Shown: positions 35,013-44,225, counted from the first letter of the stretch. The stretch: 64,000 nucleotides of DNA from Shewanella sp. MTB7 (GCF_027571385.1 NZ_CP085636.1:4034001-4098000), one strand, 5' to 3'. Notes: generated by a model from the letters alone, not told the origin. Numbers and translations: made by a program.

Positions 35013-36824
35013 ATGCGCAAACAAAATGACCGAGCAGTGGTTGAAGGTCCGACTAAGATGACACCATCAGAGGCCTTCGTAGAGACTATGGTTGCCAATG
35101 ATGTGACAAATATATTCGGCATTATGGGATCTGCATTTATGGATGCCATGGATATATTTGCTCCAGCAGGTATCCGTCTAATTCCAGTAGTTCATGAGCA
35201 AGGTGCCGGCCATATGGCAGATGGTTTCTCTCGTGTATCGGGCACTCATGGTGTGGTAATAGGTCAAAATGGACCCGGGATCAGCAACTGTGTCACCGCC
35301 ATCGCAGCCGCTTATTGGGCACATAGCCCGGTTGTCATTATCACTCCTGAAACAGGCACAATGACTCAAGGGTTAGGTGGATTTCAGGAATGTAACCAGT
35401 TACCTATGTTTCAAGAGTTCACTAAATATCAAGGTCACGTCACACATCCTCATCGCATGGCTGAATACACCGGCCGCTGTTTTGACCGTGCATTAAGTGA
35501 AATGGGACCAACCCAGCTTAATATTCCTCGTGATTATTTCTACGGTGAGAGCACCTATGATATCCCTAAGCCTTCACGTCTTGACCGAGGTCCAGGTGGC
35601 GAACAAAGCTTAAATAAAGCGGCAGATTTACTGGCGACAGCTAAATTCCCAGTGATTATTTCCGGTGGTGGTGTGGTCATGGGAAATGCCGTCGAAGAGT
35701 GTAAAGCATTGGCTGAACGCTTAGGTGCGCCAGTCGTAAACAGTTACCTGCACAATGACTCTTTTCCAGCAAGTCACGAACTTTGGTGTGGCCCATTAGG
35801 TTACCAAGGTTCAAAAGCGGCCATGAAGTTAATCGCACAAGCCGATGTAGTGATAGCACTTGGTTCACGCTTAGGCCCATTTGGCACCCTGCCGCAACAC
35901 GGTATGGATTACTGGCCAAAAGAAGCCAAGATTATTCAGATCGATGCAGACAACAAGATGCTAGGTCTAGTGAAGAAAATATCTGTCGGTATTTGTGGCG
36001 ATGCTAAAGCCGCCGCCATCGCACTCACTGAGCGTCTAGCAGGACGAACCTTAGATTGTGACGCCACGATTGCAGAGCGTAAAGACAAGATCTGCGCCGA
36101 GAAGATGGCTTGGGAAAAAGAGCTAGATGAATGGACTCATGAAACCGATGCATTCAGCTTAGACATGATCAAAGAAAATGCCGAAGAAACCCCCTTCTCA
36201 GGTGGTGAATACCTGCATCCTCGTCAGGTGCTTCGTGAACTTGAAAAAGCCATGCCTGAAGATGTCATGGTCTCTACCGACATTGGCAACATCAACTCCA
36301 TCGCCAACAGTTATCTACGATTCGAAAAGCCACGAAGTTTTTTTGCTGCTATGAGCTTTGGTAACTGTGGTTACGCGTTCCCGACCATCATAGGCGCTAA
36401 AGTTGCTGCACCAGAGCGCCCAGCGGTTTCCTATGCCGGTGACGGTGCTTGGGGAATGAGCTTAATGGAAACCATGACCTGTGTACGTCATGACATTCCC
36501 GTTACGGCAGTTGTCTTCCATAACCGCCAATGGGGTGCAGAAAAGAAGAATCAGGTCGATTTCTATGACCGCCGCTTTGTTGCTGGTGAGCTGGACAACC
36601 AAAGTTTTGCCGAGATAGCGCGCGCTATGGGCGCTGAAGGTATCACTGTCGATCGTCTTGAAGATGTCGGCCCAGCACTTAAGAAAGCCATCGATATGCA
36701 AATGAATGAAGGTAAAACTACCATCATAGAGATCATGTGTACCCGTGAGCTGGGTGATCCGTTCCGCCGTGATGCCCTTTCAACCCCGGTACGCCACTTA
36801 GAAAAATATAAAGATTACGTCTAA
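35013..36824 (+). CDS. xsc: Sulfoacetaldehyde acetyltransferase
   Basis: A thiamine-diphosphate enzyme that converts sulfoacetaldehyde and phosphate into acetyl phosphate and sulfite, the C-S bond-breaking step of taurine degradation. 603 residues, as usual for Xsc. Near the start, MTPSEAFVETMVANDVTNIFGIMGSAFMDAMDIF and VVHEQGAGHMADGFSR hold the conserved ThDP-activating Glu (HEQ). In the C-terminal half, AGDGAWGMSLMETMTCVRHDIPVTAVVFHN is the ThDP/Mg-binding GDG...N motif. The C-terminal RELGDPFRRDAL is typical of the Xsc group rather than of acetolactate synthase. AAGGA lies before the ATG. A terminator follows it. Confidence 0.95.
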   Translation: MRKQNDRAVVEGPTKMTPSEAFVETMVANDVTNIFGIMGSAFMDAMDIFAPAGIRLIPVVHEQGAGHMADGFSRVSGTHGVVIGQNGPGISNCVTAIAAAYWAHSPVVIITPETGTMTQGLGGFQECNQLPMFQEFTKYQGHVTHPHRMAEYTGRCFDRALSEMGPTQLNIPRDYFYGESTYDIPKPSRLDRGPGGEQSLNKAADLLATAKFPVIISGGGVVMGNAVEECKALAERLGAPVVNSYLHNDSFPASHELWCGPLGYQGSKAAMKLIAQADVVIALGSRLGPFGTLPQHGMDYWPKEAKIIQIDADNKMLGLVKKISVGICGDAKAAAIALTERLAGRTLDCDATIAERKDKICAEKMAWEKELDEWTHETDAFSLDMIKENAEETPFSGGEYLHPRQVLRELEKAMPEDVMVSTDIGNINSIANSYLRFEKPRSFFAAMSFGNCGYAFPTIIGAKVAAPERPAVSYAGDGAWGMSLMETMTCVRHDIPVTAVVFHNRQWGAEKKNQVDFYDRRFVAGELDNQSFAEIARAMGAEGITVDRLEDVGPALKKAIDMQMNEGKTTIIEIMCTRELGDPFRRDALSTPVRHLEKYKDYV

Positions 36825-36840
36825 CGCTTGTCGAAGTAAG

Positions 36841-36871
36841 CCTGGCTCGTCTTTGAGTCAGGTACTTTTTT
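36841..36871 (+). terminator. Intrinsic terminator or attenuator after xsc
   Basis: CCTGGCTC and GAGTCAGG pair with one G-T wobble around a 6-base loop, followed by TACTTTTTT. It lies between xsc and tauZ, which are on the same strand, so it may partly reduce read-through and give more Xsc than TauZ. Confidence 0.75.
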
Positions 36872-36890
36872 CAACTAGGACCATAAGATC

Positions 36891-37931
36891 ATGAGCACTG
36901 AACAACTAACAAAGCCACTGAGTAGCTTCAGTAAGGTGCAAACGATTTTACCGGGATTCATGTTATGTGGAGTGATTGCCGCCGCAGCCTCATTTATCTC
37001 GGAGCACTATGGCGGACCTAAATTTCTCTATGCATTGTTGCTTGGGATCTCATTTCACTTCTTGGTGGATAACCCAAGATGCATTTTAGGCATTGAGACC
37101 TGTGCAAAAAAATTAGTGCGTGTGGGCGTTGCCTTACTCGGCGTTCGCATCGCCGTGAGTGACATCAGCGATCTGGGCGCTTTAGGGATTATCGCACTCG
37201 CAGCGGGAGTCGCCTTGACCATAGGTTTTAGCTTATTGCTAGCACGACTATTAAAGCTGCCTTACATGTTAGGCCTGCTTGCTGGCGGCGCAACGGGAAT
37301 TTGTGGCATATCTGCCGCGATGGCAATCTCATCGACCTTGCCACAAAACGAAGAAAACGAACATTACACCTTATTGACTGCTATTGGCATTGCCACCTTC
37401 TCAACCGTTGCCATGGTGGTGTATCCGCTTATCGTGAGCTCTTTGGGTTTAACAACTGCAGAAGCAGGGCTATTTTTAGGTGGCTCGATACACGATGTCG
37501 CTCAGGTCGTTGGCGCTGGATACATGCTATCTCCTGAGATCGGTGACGCAGCGACGTTAGCCAAGATGTTTAGAGTCGCCATGTTAATGCCAGTGATCAT
37601 GATACTTGTCTTTGCCCTCAGATCTGAACGAGAGAAATTCAATGGCAAAGAGGGAAAGAGACAACCTTTAGTGCCGCTATTTCTGTTGGTGTTTATCGCC
37701 CTGATTGTACTCAATCAATTTGGCTTGATATCTAAAGAGGTGAGCACACTGTTCTCAACAATATCAACCTGGTGCTTAGTGATATCAATCGCGGCACTAG
37801 GGGTAAAAACCTCCTTTGAGAAACTCATCGGATTGGGTTGGAAGCCCATTTTACTCCTGTTGAGCAACACGGTATTCATCGCACTCTATATACTCGCCAT
37901 TATCTATTTAGGCCAGATCATATCGAGTTAG
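36891..37931 (+). CDS. tauZ: TauZ-like YeiH/UPF0324-family sulfate/sulfite exporter
   Basis: An inner-membrane protein of 346 residues with about ten hydrophobic segments, of the YeiH (COG2855) family. Motifs include ALLLGISFHFL near the start, VGVALLGVRIA, LLAGGATGICGISAAMAIS, GGSIHDVAQVVGAGY and AALGVKTSFEKL. In Rhodobacter sphaeroides a protein of this family, TauZ, is encoded in the tauKLM-tauXY-tauZ-xsc-pta cluster and was proposed to export the sulfur product. The position directly after xsc supports the same role here. It overlaps in expected function with the TauE-type exporter. tauX follows after 221 bases. Confidence 0.8.
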   Translation: MSTEQLTKPLSSFSKVQTILPGFMLCGVIAAAASFISEHYGGPKFLYALLLGISFHFLVDNPRCILGIETCAKKLVRVGVALLGVRIAVSDISDLGALGIIALAAGVALTIGFSLLLARLLKLPYMLGLLAGGATGICGISAAMAISSTLPQNEENEHYTLLTAIGIATFSTVAMVVYPLIVSSLGLTTAEAGLFLGGSIHDVAQVVGAGYMLSPEIGDAATLAKMFRVAMLMPVIMILVFALRSEREKFNGKEGKRQPLVPLFLLVFIALIVLNQFGLISKEVSTLFSTISTWCLVISIAALGVKTSFEKLIGLGWKPILLLLSNTVFIALYILAIIYLGQIISS

Positions 37932-38073
37932 CGATAATGAATACAAACGCAGTTTTATCGACAAAAGCAAAAAACAGCACAAGATGAAAAAGTCGCCAAC
38001 GACTAAACTTGTAGATGTTTACACTGCGCAAGCATGGCTTTGATTGATAAAAAATAGTAAATGCGATACAAAA

Positions 38074-38092
38074 CATTTCATTATTTGGAATG
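38074..38092. promoter_or_regulatory. Candidate operator upstream of tauX
   Basis: CATTTCA-TTATT-TGGAATG is an inverted repeat with one mismatch, 60 bases before the tauX start, using the same TTCCA/TGGAA half-sites as the site before xsc (34951-34967). A single half-site TTGGAAC also occurs at 30006-30012 before pta. Shared control by the IclR protein is inference. Confidence 0.4.
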
Positions 38093-38152
38093 ACGATTAA
38101 AAAATTATGATGTGAGCAGTAAATAAATATAACTAATCAGGGATCCATTTAA

Positions 38153-38545
38153 ATGAATAATCAAACAACCATGGCGTTTTTAGACTCTTTTTCTCAAGCA
38201 TGGAATGACCATGATATTGATGCGTTGATGAACTGCATGACCCAGGACTGTGAGTTCCATGCTACTGCAGGACCGGAGCTTTTAGGCACCAGCTTTTATG
38301 GTTTTGATGAGGTAAAAGCGGCATTTCAACTCGCATGGAAGAACTTCCCTGACGCTCAGTGGTTAGATGCTGAACATTTTATCTGTGGTGACCGTGCTGT
38401 CACAGAGTCCACTTTTTGTGGCACTAAGGCTGACGGCAGCCGAATCGAAGCTCGAATGGTGGATATTTTTACCCTACGTAATGGCAAAATTCAGATTAAG
38501 AATGCCTTCCGTAAAGATCGTCCCTCTCTGGCAGTGTCCGCTTAA
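38153..38545 (+). CDS. tauX: Taurine dehydrogenase small subunit (NTF2/SnoaL fold)
   Basis: A 130-residue SnoaL/NTF2-like protein with the pattern FSQAWNDHDIDALMNCMTQDCEFH near the start and VDIFTLRNGKIQIKNAF near the end. In TauXY clusters the small subunit TauX lies directly before the FAD subunit TauY, as here (39 bases before). It would form the taurine dehydrogenase complex with TauY, passing electrons toward cytochrome c. The subunit name rests on position and my recollection that TauX is a SnoaL-type protein. There is no clear Shine-Dalgarno sequence (GGGATCC is 11 bases upstream). A paralogue lies at 45433-45795. Confidence 0.75.
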   Translation: MNNQTTMAFLDSFSQAWNDHDIDALMNCMTQDCEFHATAGPELLGTSFYGFDEVKAAFQLAWKNFPDAQWLDAEHFICGDRAVTESTFCGTKADGSRIEARMVDIFTLRNGKIQIKNAFRKDRPSLAVSA

Positions 38546-38584
38546 TCGCGCACTATTATTCTGCACAACGCATTAAGGATGACC

Positions 38585-40024
38585 ATGAGCAAAAACCTCG
38601 AAACCGCAGGCTTAACCCTAAAAGCTAGGATGAGTGCACAAAAGCCATATGATCCACAATATGATCCTTTAGTGCATGCCAATCCAGGACAGGGGCAAGA
38701 TTATGCCCCAACCTATTGGATTGGCACTGCAGGAGAGGCACCTGAAGATGATGGCCCTATTATTGGCGATATCTCTGCCGATGTGGTGATTGTCGGCTCT
38801 GGTTACACAGGGTTGTGTGCAGCCATCTACCTTGCAGAACATTACGGCATTAAAGCCACAGTATTAGAGGCCAATCGGACAAGCTGGGGTTGCAGTACCC
38901 GTAATGGTGGGCAAGCTCAGTGTGCATCTGGACGCTTAAAACGCTCACAATGGATTGAACGTTGGGGCGTCGACACTGCACTGCGTATGCATCAAGAATG
39001 TCTTGATGGTATGCAAACCTTTAAGGATCTGATTAAAGATATTGATTGTGAGCCTCAAACTGGCGGGCACCTCTATATCGCTCATCGCGATAAGATAATG
39101 CCGACATTAGAGAAAGAGGCCTCATTACTGCGTAAAACCTTTAATTACGACGCACAAATCTTAGATGCGGCGACGCTCAAGAACCAGTTTGTCGGTGATA
39201 ATGAAGCAGCGGGTGCCATGCATGAACCTAAAGGTATAGGTATTCATGCGGGGAAACTGGCTTTTGGTTATCTGAAAAAAGCCCGTGCATTAGGCGTAAA
39301 GGTTCACCCAGGCAGTCCTGTTATCGGCTGGGAAACCCGTAATGGCGAGCATTATCTAAGAACTCCTGGCGGTGTCGTCAGAGCGGGCGCTGTTGGTTTG
39401 GCAACGGGTGGCTACACCTCACAGGGATTGCACTCAAGTACCAAGAATCGCCTCTTGCCTATTTTATCTAATTCCATCGTCACCCGACCGTTAACCAAGG
39501 CTGAACTCGAGGCTTGCAACTTTAAGACTCATCAGGTGCTCACCGATACTCGAGTATTAAGACATTACTACCGTCTCTTGCCTGACAACCGTGTTCAAAT
39601 TGGCAGCCGAAGTGCCATTAGTGGACACAATGCGCCTCAGCAAAAATATCAACAATTTCTGGAAAACGATTTAGCCAAAAAATTCCCCGCGCTCAAGGGA
39701 ATACAAATAGATTACTCCTGGTGGGGATGGGTTGATGTCAGCCATGACATGATGCCGCGCATCTGCCGTCCAGATCCTAAAGAGACCATCTACTACGCCT
39801 TGGGCTACGGTGGCAACGGGGTCATGTATTCAGCTCAAGCAGGTAAACGACTCGCCCAGTGGATTGCCGGAGAGGAGACTCAGATAGATCTGCCTATATT
39901 TCAATCTCAGCTGCCCTTCCCCAATATCCGTGAAGCGATTGAATCTGAGGCATTTGCTCCCTTTAGAAGAATGGGTCAAAGGTTTTTGTACAACTGGTAT
40001 CACCTTAAAGATGAAGTTCTTTAA
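38585..40024 (+). CDS. tauY: Taurine dehydrogenase large subunit, FAD-dependent (DAO family)
   Basis: A 479-residue FAD amine dehydrogenase of the DAO/PuuB-like type. The dinucleotide-binding motif VVIVGSGYTGLCAAIYLAE is near residue 62; TRNGGQAQCASGRLKRSQW follows. The C-terminal ALGYGGNGVMYSAQAGKRLAQWIAG is the usual FAD-end motif. It would oxidise taurine to sulfoacetaldehyde and ammonium. AAGGA precedes the second ATG (38585), which is preferred over the ATG at 38579. Without TauX next to it, gamma-glutamylputrescine oxidase would be an alternative call; the xsc and TRAP neighbours decide for taurine or a near relative such as homotaurine or N-methyltaurine. Confidence 0.8.
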   Translation: MSKNLETAGLTLKARMSAQKPYDPQYDPLVHANPGQGQDYAPTYWIGTAGEAPEDDGPIIGDISADVVIVGSGYTGLCAAIYLAEHYGIKATVLEANRTSWGCSTRNGGQAQCASGRLKRSQWIERWGVDTALRMHQECLDGMQTFKDLIKDIDCEPQTGGHLYIAHRDKIMPTLEKEASLLRKTFNYDAQILDAATLKNQFVGDNEAAGAMHEPKGIGIHAGKLAFGYLKKARALGVKVHPGSPVIGWETRNGEHYLRTPGGVVRAGAVGLATGGYTSQGLHSSTKNRLLPILSNSIVTRPLTKAELEACNFKTHQVLTDTRVLRHYYRLLPDNRVQIGSRSAISGHNAPQQKYQQFLENDLAKKFPALKGIQIDYSWWGWVDVSHDMMPRICRPDPKETIYYALGYGGNGVMYSAQAGKRLAQWIAGEETQIDLPIFQSQLPFPNIREAIESEAFAPFRRMGQRFLYNWYHLKDEVL

Positions 40025-40083
40025 GGTGATGCAAACCTAGTATTTTTAATTCGAATCTTATAACAATATAACAGGATAGAACT

Positions 40084-41091
40084 ATGAAATTTGTTAAAGG
40101 CATCATTGTGCCACTCATCACCAGTGTTAGCATGCTCGCAGCAGTACCCATGGTTTCGGCCGACACCTTTAAGATGGCATTAGGGGATGCCGCTGGAGGA
40201 ACTCAGTGGGAGTTGGGACAGAAGTTTCAAACCCTACTTAGTGAGAAGACTGGCGGAAAAACCACTGTCGATCTCTTTCCCAATGGCCAGTTAGGCAATG
40301 AGCAAGATACTGTTAATAATGCCTCCATGGGCATATTGGATTTCTCAGTCCTCGCCATTAACAACGTCACCCCTTTCTCACCGAGTGTCGGTTTGCTCAC
40401 CATGCCTTATGTTATTTTAAGTGCAGAAGAGGCAAAGACCTTAACCCAAGGAAAGATAGGTCAGCAGCTGGTTCAAAACACCATTAATGATGCTGGAGTG
40501 CGCATTGTTGGTTGGGCATACTCAGGTTTTCGAGTGCTAACAAACTCTAAGCGTCCGATTGAGTCTCTGTCAGATCTTAAAGGTCTAGTGATCCGCGTTC
40601 CACGCAATGAAATCATGATGTCCACCTATCAAGCATGGGGCGTCAATCCAACACCGATGGCTTGGTCAGAGACCTTTACTGGCCTGCAATTAGGCGTCGT
40701 TGATGGACAAGACAACCCTTACATCACTATCGATGCGATGAAGTTTAATGAAGTTCAAAAATATGTCACCAACATTCGTTACATCTTCTCCATCGAGCCA
40801 CTCATCATCAGTGAATCTGTGTTTCAGGCGCAAAAGCCTGCGATGCAAGCGATCATCTTAGAAGCCGGTAAAGAAGCCACTGAACACAGCTACGCCTTCT
40901 TATTAGAGTCAGAGGACAAGATTAAGACGTCTTTAGTGGCCAAAGGCATGGTTATCTCAAACCCAAGCAATGGTGAAAAAGAATGGATAGATGTTGCCAC
41001 TAAAACGGTCTGGCCTAAGTTTTATGACAGCATAGGCGGCAAAGTTAAACTTGATGAAGCTTTAGCGACCTTAGGTCGCACCGTTAATTAA
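40084..41091 (+). CDS. tauK: TRAP transporter substrate-binding protein (TauK-like)
   Basis: The periplasmic receptor of a tripartite ATP-independent transporter, DctP type, 335 residues. It has a signal peptide (VPLITSVSMLAAVPMVSA, cleavage before DTFKMALGD). Conserved parts are GGTQWELGQKFQTLL, LFPNGQLGNEQD, and the ligand-contacting DLKGLVIRVPRN with WGVNPTPMAWSETFTGLQLGVVDGQDNP. The ligand is inferred as taurine from the cluster. AGGA lies 7 bases before the ATG. A 129-base gap with a hairpin separates it from the membrane subunit genes, which could give excess receptor. Confidence 0.85.
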   Translation: MKFVKGIIVPLITSVSMLAAVPMVSADTFKMALGDAAGGTQWELGQKFQTLLSEKTGGKTTVDLFPNGQLGNEQDTVNNASMGILDFSVLAINNVTPFSPSVGLLTMPYVILSAEEAKTLTQGKIGQQLVQNTINDAGVRIVGWAYSGFRVLTNSKRPIESLSDLKGLVIRVPRNEIMMSTYQAWGVNPTPMAWSETFTGLQLGVVDGQDNPYITIDAMKFNEVQKYVTNIRYIFSIEPLIISESVFQAQKPAMQAIILEAGKEATEHSYAFLLESEDKIKTSLVAKGMVISNPSNGEKEWIDVATKTVWPKFYDSIGGKVKLDEALATLGRTVN

Positions 41092-41161
41092 TTCTAAGCG
41101 AGATGAGCATTATTAATTCTGAGGTTTATACACGTTCCAAGTAATAATCGAAATGGCGAGT

Positions 41162-41188
41162 GCGAATATTAACAATAGTGTTGTTCGC
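41162..41188 (+). other. Stem-loop between TRAP receptor and membrane subunit genes
   Basis: GCGAA-TATT-AACA-ATAG-TGTT-G-TTCGC followed by TTTAATC. The stem has an asymmetric internal loop. Such elements between binding-protein and permease genes often shield the upstream message; the role here is inferred. Confidence 0.4.
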
Positions 41189-41220
41189 TTTAATCAGAGT
41201 TGTTTATTGAGGACAAGAAT

Positions 41221-41766
41221 ATGTCTGCTAAGCATTTTTTTATAAAACACATTAATAATATTGAAGAGTATTTATGTGCTTTATTATTAGCCGCTTTTGT
41301 TATGTTGTTGTTTGCACAAATTGTATTACGCCAACTGTTTCAATACTCCATCCCTTGGGGAGATGAAGTTGCCACTTATATGTTTGTTTGGTTTGCTTAT
41401 CTTGGTGCAGTTGTCGCCGCGAAGATGTCTGCACATAACCGAGTGACATTTCACTTTAAATGGTTTCCGCCCATCATCAAAACTGTGAGTGAGACTGTAG
41501 CCGATCTTTTATGGGTCGCATTCAACGCCTTTTTTGTTTATTTAAGCTATGACTTTGTCTTCAATAAAATGAACCTATTTTGGAAGTCGCAAACGACGGG
41601 AATTCCAATGAAGTACTTTTATCTTATTTTACCCATAGCATTCACACTCATGTCGGTAAGAATACTGTGGAATCTGTATTTAAAACTGTTTAAAGGGGTT
41701 GAGGTTCTTGACCCTGAAGCTGAAGAGCTCAAGAAAATCAGTCAGTCTACTCAAGGCGAGGTATAA
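41221..41766 (+). CDS. tauL: TRAP transporter small membrane subunit (DctQ type, TauL-like)
   Basis: A 181-residue protein with four hydrophobic segments, the small DctQ subunit. SIPWGDEVATYMFVWFAYLGAVVAAKMSAHNRV is the characteristic DctQ motif in the middle. It joins the DctM subunit encoded 2 bases downstream to form the Na+-driven translocator. ATG 41221 has GAGGACAAGAAT upstream; a TTG at 41200 would add seven residues. Confidence 0.88.
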   Translation: MSAKHFFIKHINNIEEYLCALLLAAFVMLLFAQIVLRQLFQYSIPWGDEVATYMFVWFAYLGAVVAAKMSAHNRVTFHFKWFPPIIKTVSETVADLLWVAFNAFFVYLSYDFVFNKMNLFWKSQTTGIPMKYFYLILPIAFTLMSVRILWNLYLKLFKGVEVLDPEAEELKKISQSTQGEV

Positions 41767-41768
41767 AG

Positions 41769-43109
41769 ATGGAACAGTATCTCACGCTTATTCTGTTTGG
41801 TGGTTTCTTGATCATGCTCATTCTGGGCGCGCCTATCACCGTTTCTCTGGCTGGCGCTGCAATGGCCGCCTATCTGATACTGGATAAGAACCCCATCGCA
41901 CTGGTTCAGATAGCCTTTACCTCTGTGGGGAACTTCCCGTTAATGGCCTTGCCCGCTTTCGTTCTTGCTGGCGCACTAATGGAGGCGGCAGGAATATCTA
42001 GACGACTGGTGGACATCGCCGAACATTTGGCAGGGCCTATTACCGGTGGCTTAGGGGCTGCAACCATTGTCGCCTGTGTTTTTTTTGGTTCGATATCAGG
42101 TTCTGGCCCAGCGACAACCGCAGCGGTTGGCATGCTGATGATCCCCGCGATGGTCAAACGTAACTATGATAGAAGCTACGCATCAGCAGTCACTGCGGCC
42201 TCAGGCGGATTGGGCATTATCATTCCTCCCTCAATTCCATTAGTCATTTTCGGGATATCTTCCATGGGGCTCAAGCCTCCAGCAGAAGCCGTTGCCCTGC
42301 ATGGTCAATTTGCCAGCGTCTCTATCCCTAAGCTGTTTATTGCTGGAGTGATTCCAGGGCTAATTATCGCCAGTACCTTGATTGCGATGAACTACGTTAT
42401 CTCCAAACGCAAAGACTATAAAGGGCTAACTGACACTTGGTCTGTTGCTGAAATAGCCGTGGTGTTCCGCCGTGGGATCTGGTCACTACTCGCTCCAGTG
42501 TTAATTCTTGGCGGCATATATTCCGGCATATTTACTCCGACAGAGTCGGCAATCATCGCTGTGGTTTATTCGCTTTTTGTGGGCTTCTTTATTCATAAAG
42601 AGATGAAGATTAGCAATGTGTTTAAGTCATTATCAACCACAACGTGGATCACCGGCAGAGTCCTATTAATCCTGTTTGCCGCCACGGTCTTTGGTCGTCT
42701 GTTAGTGGAACAAAGAATTCCAGCCATCATTGCTGAAAACTTACTTCACATGACTGACAACATGTACCTGATCTGGATATTAATGATTGGCTTCTTGCTG
42801 TTTGTAGGGATGTTTATGGAGACGCTGGCAGCCATTATGATCATAGTGCCTGTGATGCTACCCATCATGTACATGCTCGGGGCAGATCCCACCCATGTCG
42901 GCATCGTTGTGGTGTGTGTGCTCTCCATTGGATTTGCCACTCCCCCCTTAGGTGAAAACATCTTTGTGGCCTCGGGGATAGGCGGTTCTACCGTCGAGCA
43001 GATCACCACCCGCATTCACCCCTTTGTATTGGCATCAATCATTGGCGTCATGCTTATCGCCTTCTTCCCTCAATTAACACTTTGGCTTCCCTCCCTAGTG
43101 GGATACTGA
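41769..43109 (+). CDS. tauM: TRAP transporter large membrane subunit (DctM type, TauM-like)
   Basis: A 446-residue inner-membrane transporter with about twelve hydrophobic segments. Conserved motifs are PLMALPAFVLAGALMEAAGIS, GGLGAATIVACVFFGSISGSGPATTAAVG, SGGLGIIIPPSIPLVIFG, IFTPTESAIIAVVYSLFVG and GFATPPLGENIFVASGI, the full DctM set. It couples Na+ entry to uptake of the ligand delivered by the receptor. GAGG before the ATG and a 2-base gap indicate coupling to the small subunit. Confidence 0.92.
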   Translation: MEQYLTLILFGGFLIMLILGAPITVSLAGAAMAAYLILDKNPIALVQIAFTSVGNFPLMALPAFVLAGALMEAAGISRRLVDIAEHLAGPITGGLGAATIVACVFFGSISGSGPATTAAVGMLMIPAMVKRNYDRSYASAVTAASGGLGIIIPPSIPLVIFGISSMGLKPPAEAVALHGQFASVSIPKLFIAGVIPGLIIASTLIAMNYVISKRKDYKGLTDTWSVAEIAVVFRRGIWSLLAPVLILGGIYSGIFTPTESAIIAVVYSLFVGFFIHKEMKISNVFKSLSTTTWITGRVLLILFAATVFGRLLVEQRIPAIIAENLLHMTDNMYLIWILMIGFLLFVGMFMETLAAIMIIVPVMLPIMYMLGADPTHVGIVVVCVLSIGFATPPLGENIFVASGIGGSTVEQITTRIHPFVLASIIGVMLIAFFPQLTLWLPSLVGY

Positions 43110-43164
43110 TTAATTCATTTATAAAATAAAATTTTGATTAATTTTACGCATTTAGGAATGTCCT

Positions 43165-44046
43165 ATGAATATTAAATTAAAAAATGGCTTATTAGCTGCA
43201 AGCTTAGTGATTAGCAGTTCAGTATCTGCCGGCATGACAGCCGCAGATGGCGATATGACAGTCACTCACATAGAAACCAAAGAGGAAGTAAAAGCCAAGG
43301 TTCTACTAGCGAAAGCCATTGAGCATATACAAAAAAATGGCAGTGAAACTGTGACTGATTTCAACCAGAAAGCGGAGTTCTTCGATGGTAACTTATATGT
43401 TTTTGCACTTAGTATCGACGGTCAATTCTTAGCCAGTGGTGGCTCCTCCTCGGTACTAGTCGGCGATACCGTATTAAATACCTTCGATATGTATGGTAAG
43501 TATTTCTTTCGCGAAATGATCCAAAAAGCCAAAAAAGATGGCCATGGGGCCGTGGAGTATCACTGGAAAAACCCAACCGATAGATCTGCTTCACCTAAAA
43601 GAACCCTGTTTCAACGTGTGGGTGACACCATCATCGCCGTGGGTTACTACCCAGTCAGAGCCAATGCTTTTCAAGCCAAGGAACTATTGGGACTTGCCAC
43701 CGTTGAAATTCATGAGAATTTAAAATCTGCACTGTATAAATTTAACAATTTAGATGGTCAGTATGTAAATGGCGATCTCTATATTTTTGTTATCGATACT
43801 AAGACTAAGCTGTTTCTGGCCCACGGTGTTAGTCGAGGATTTATAGGACAATCCATCGATACGGTATTGGATGACGTTGGCAAAGAAGCGACTAATAAGA
43901 TGCTGGACTTGGTAAAAAATCAAGATTCCGGTGAAATAAGTTATATATGGACAAACCCCATCACTAACGAAAAAGAGATAAAACACACCTTTTTTCGATT
44001 AGTCGATGGAAATCTATTAGGTGTTGGTTTTTATACTCCTAATTAA
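43165..44046 (+). CDS. Secreted double-Cache protein of the taurine cluster
   Basis: A 293-residue protein with a signal peptide (GLLAASLVISSSVSA) and no transmembrane or signalling domain. It consists of two similar halves of about 115 residues. Each has a helix, then FDGNLYVFALSIDGQFLASG or VNGDLYIFVIDTKTKLFLAHG, then GAVEYHWKNPT or GEISYIWTNPI, and ends IIAVGYYP or LLGVGFYTP. This is the single-Cache pattern repeated. Cache domains bind small ligands outside the cell. Here the domain is detached from any receptor and lies between the TRAP genes and the porin, so it may be a soluble periplasmic binding protein that hands a ligand to TauK or to a distant sensor. Confidence 0.72.
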   Translation: MNIKLKNGLLAASLVISSSVSAGMTAADGDMTVTHIETKEEVKAKVLLAKAIEHIQKNGSETVTDFNQKAEFFDGNLYVFALSIDGQFLASGGSSSVLVGDTVLNTFDMYGKYFFREMIQKAKKDGHGAVEYHWKNPTDRSASPKRTLFQRVGDTIIAVGYYPVRANAFQAKELLGLATVEIHENLKSALYKFNNLDGQYVNGDLYIFVIDTKTKLFLAHGVSRGFIGQSIDTVLDDVGKEATNKMLDLVKNQDSGEISYIWTNPITNEKEIKHTFFRLVDGNLLGVGFYTPN

Positions 44047-44225
44047 ATAATTTGTTTATTACAAATAATAATACATATATAAATTTAAATATGGAGTATC
44101 TATTCGTTATTAATGAAAAACATTAAAACTTAACAAAACAACCAATTAGAGGCACTTATTCTAATTCTATTCGATAGCATTATTAGAGTAGCTGTGTGTC
44201 TAAATTATAAAATCAAGATAAATAG

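Noticed and set aside
35677..36007. Paired plus and minus ORFs of 74-80 residues inside xsc
   Set aside because: Out-of-frame shadows of a strongly conserved enzyme.
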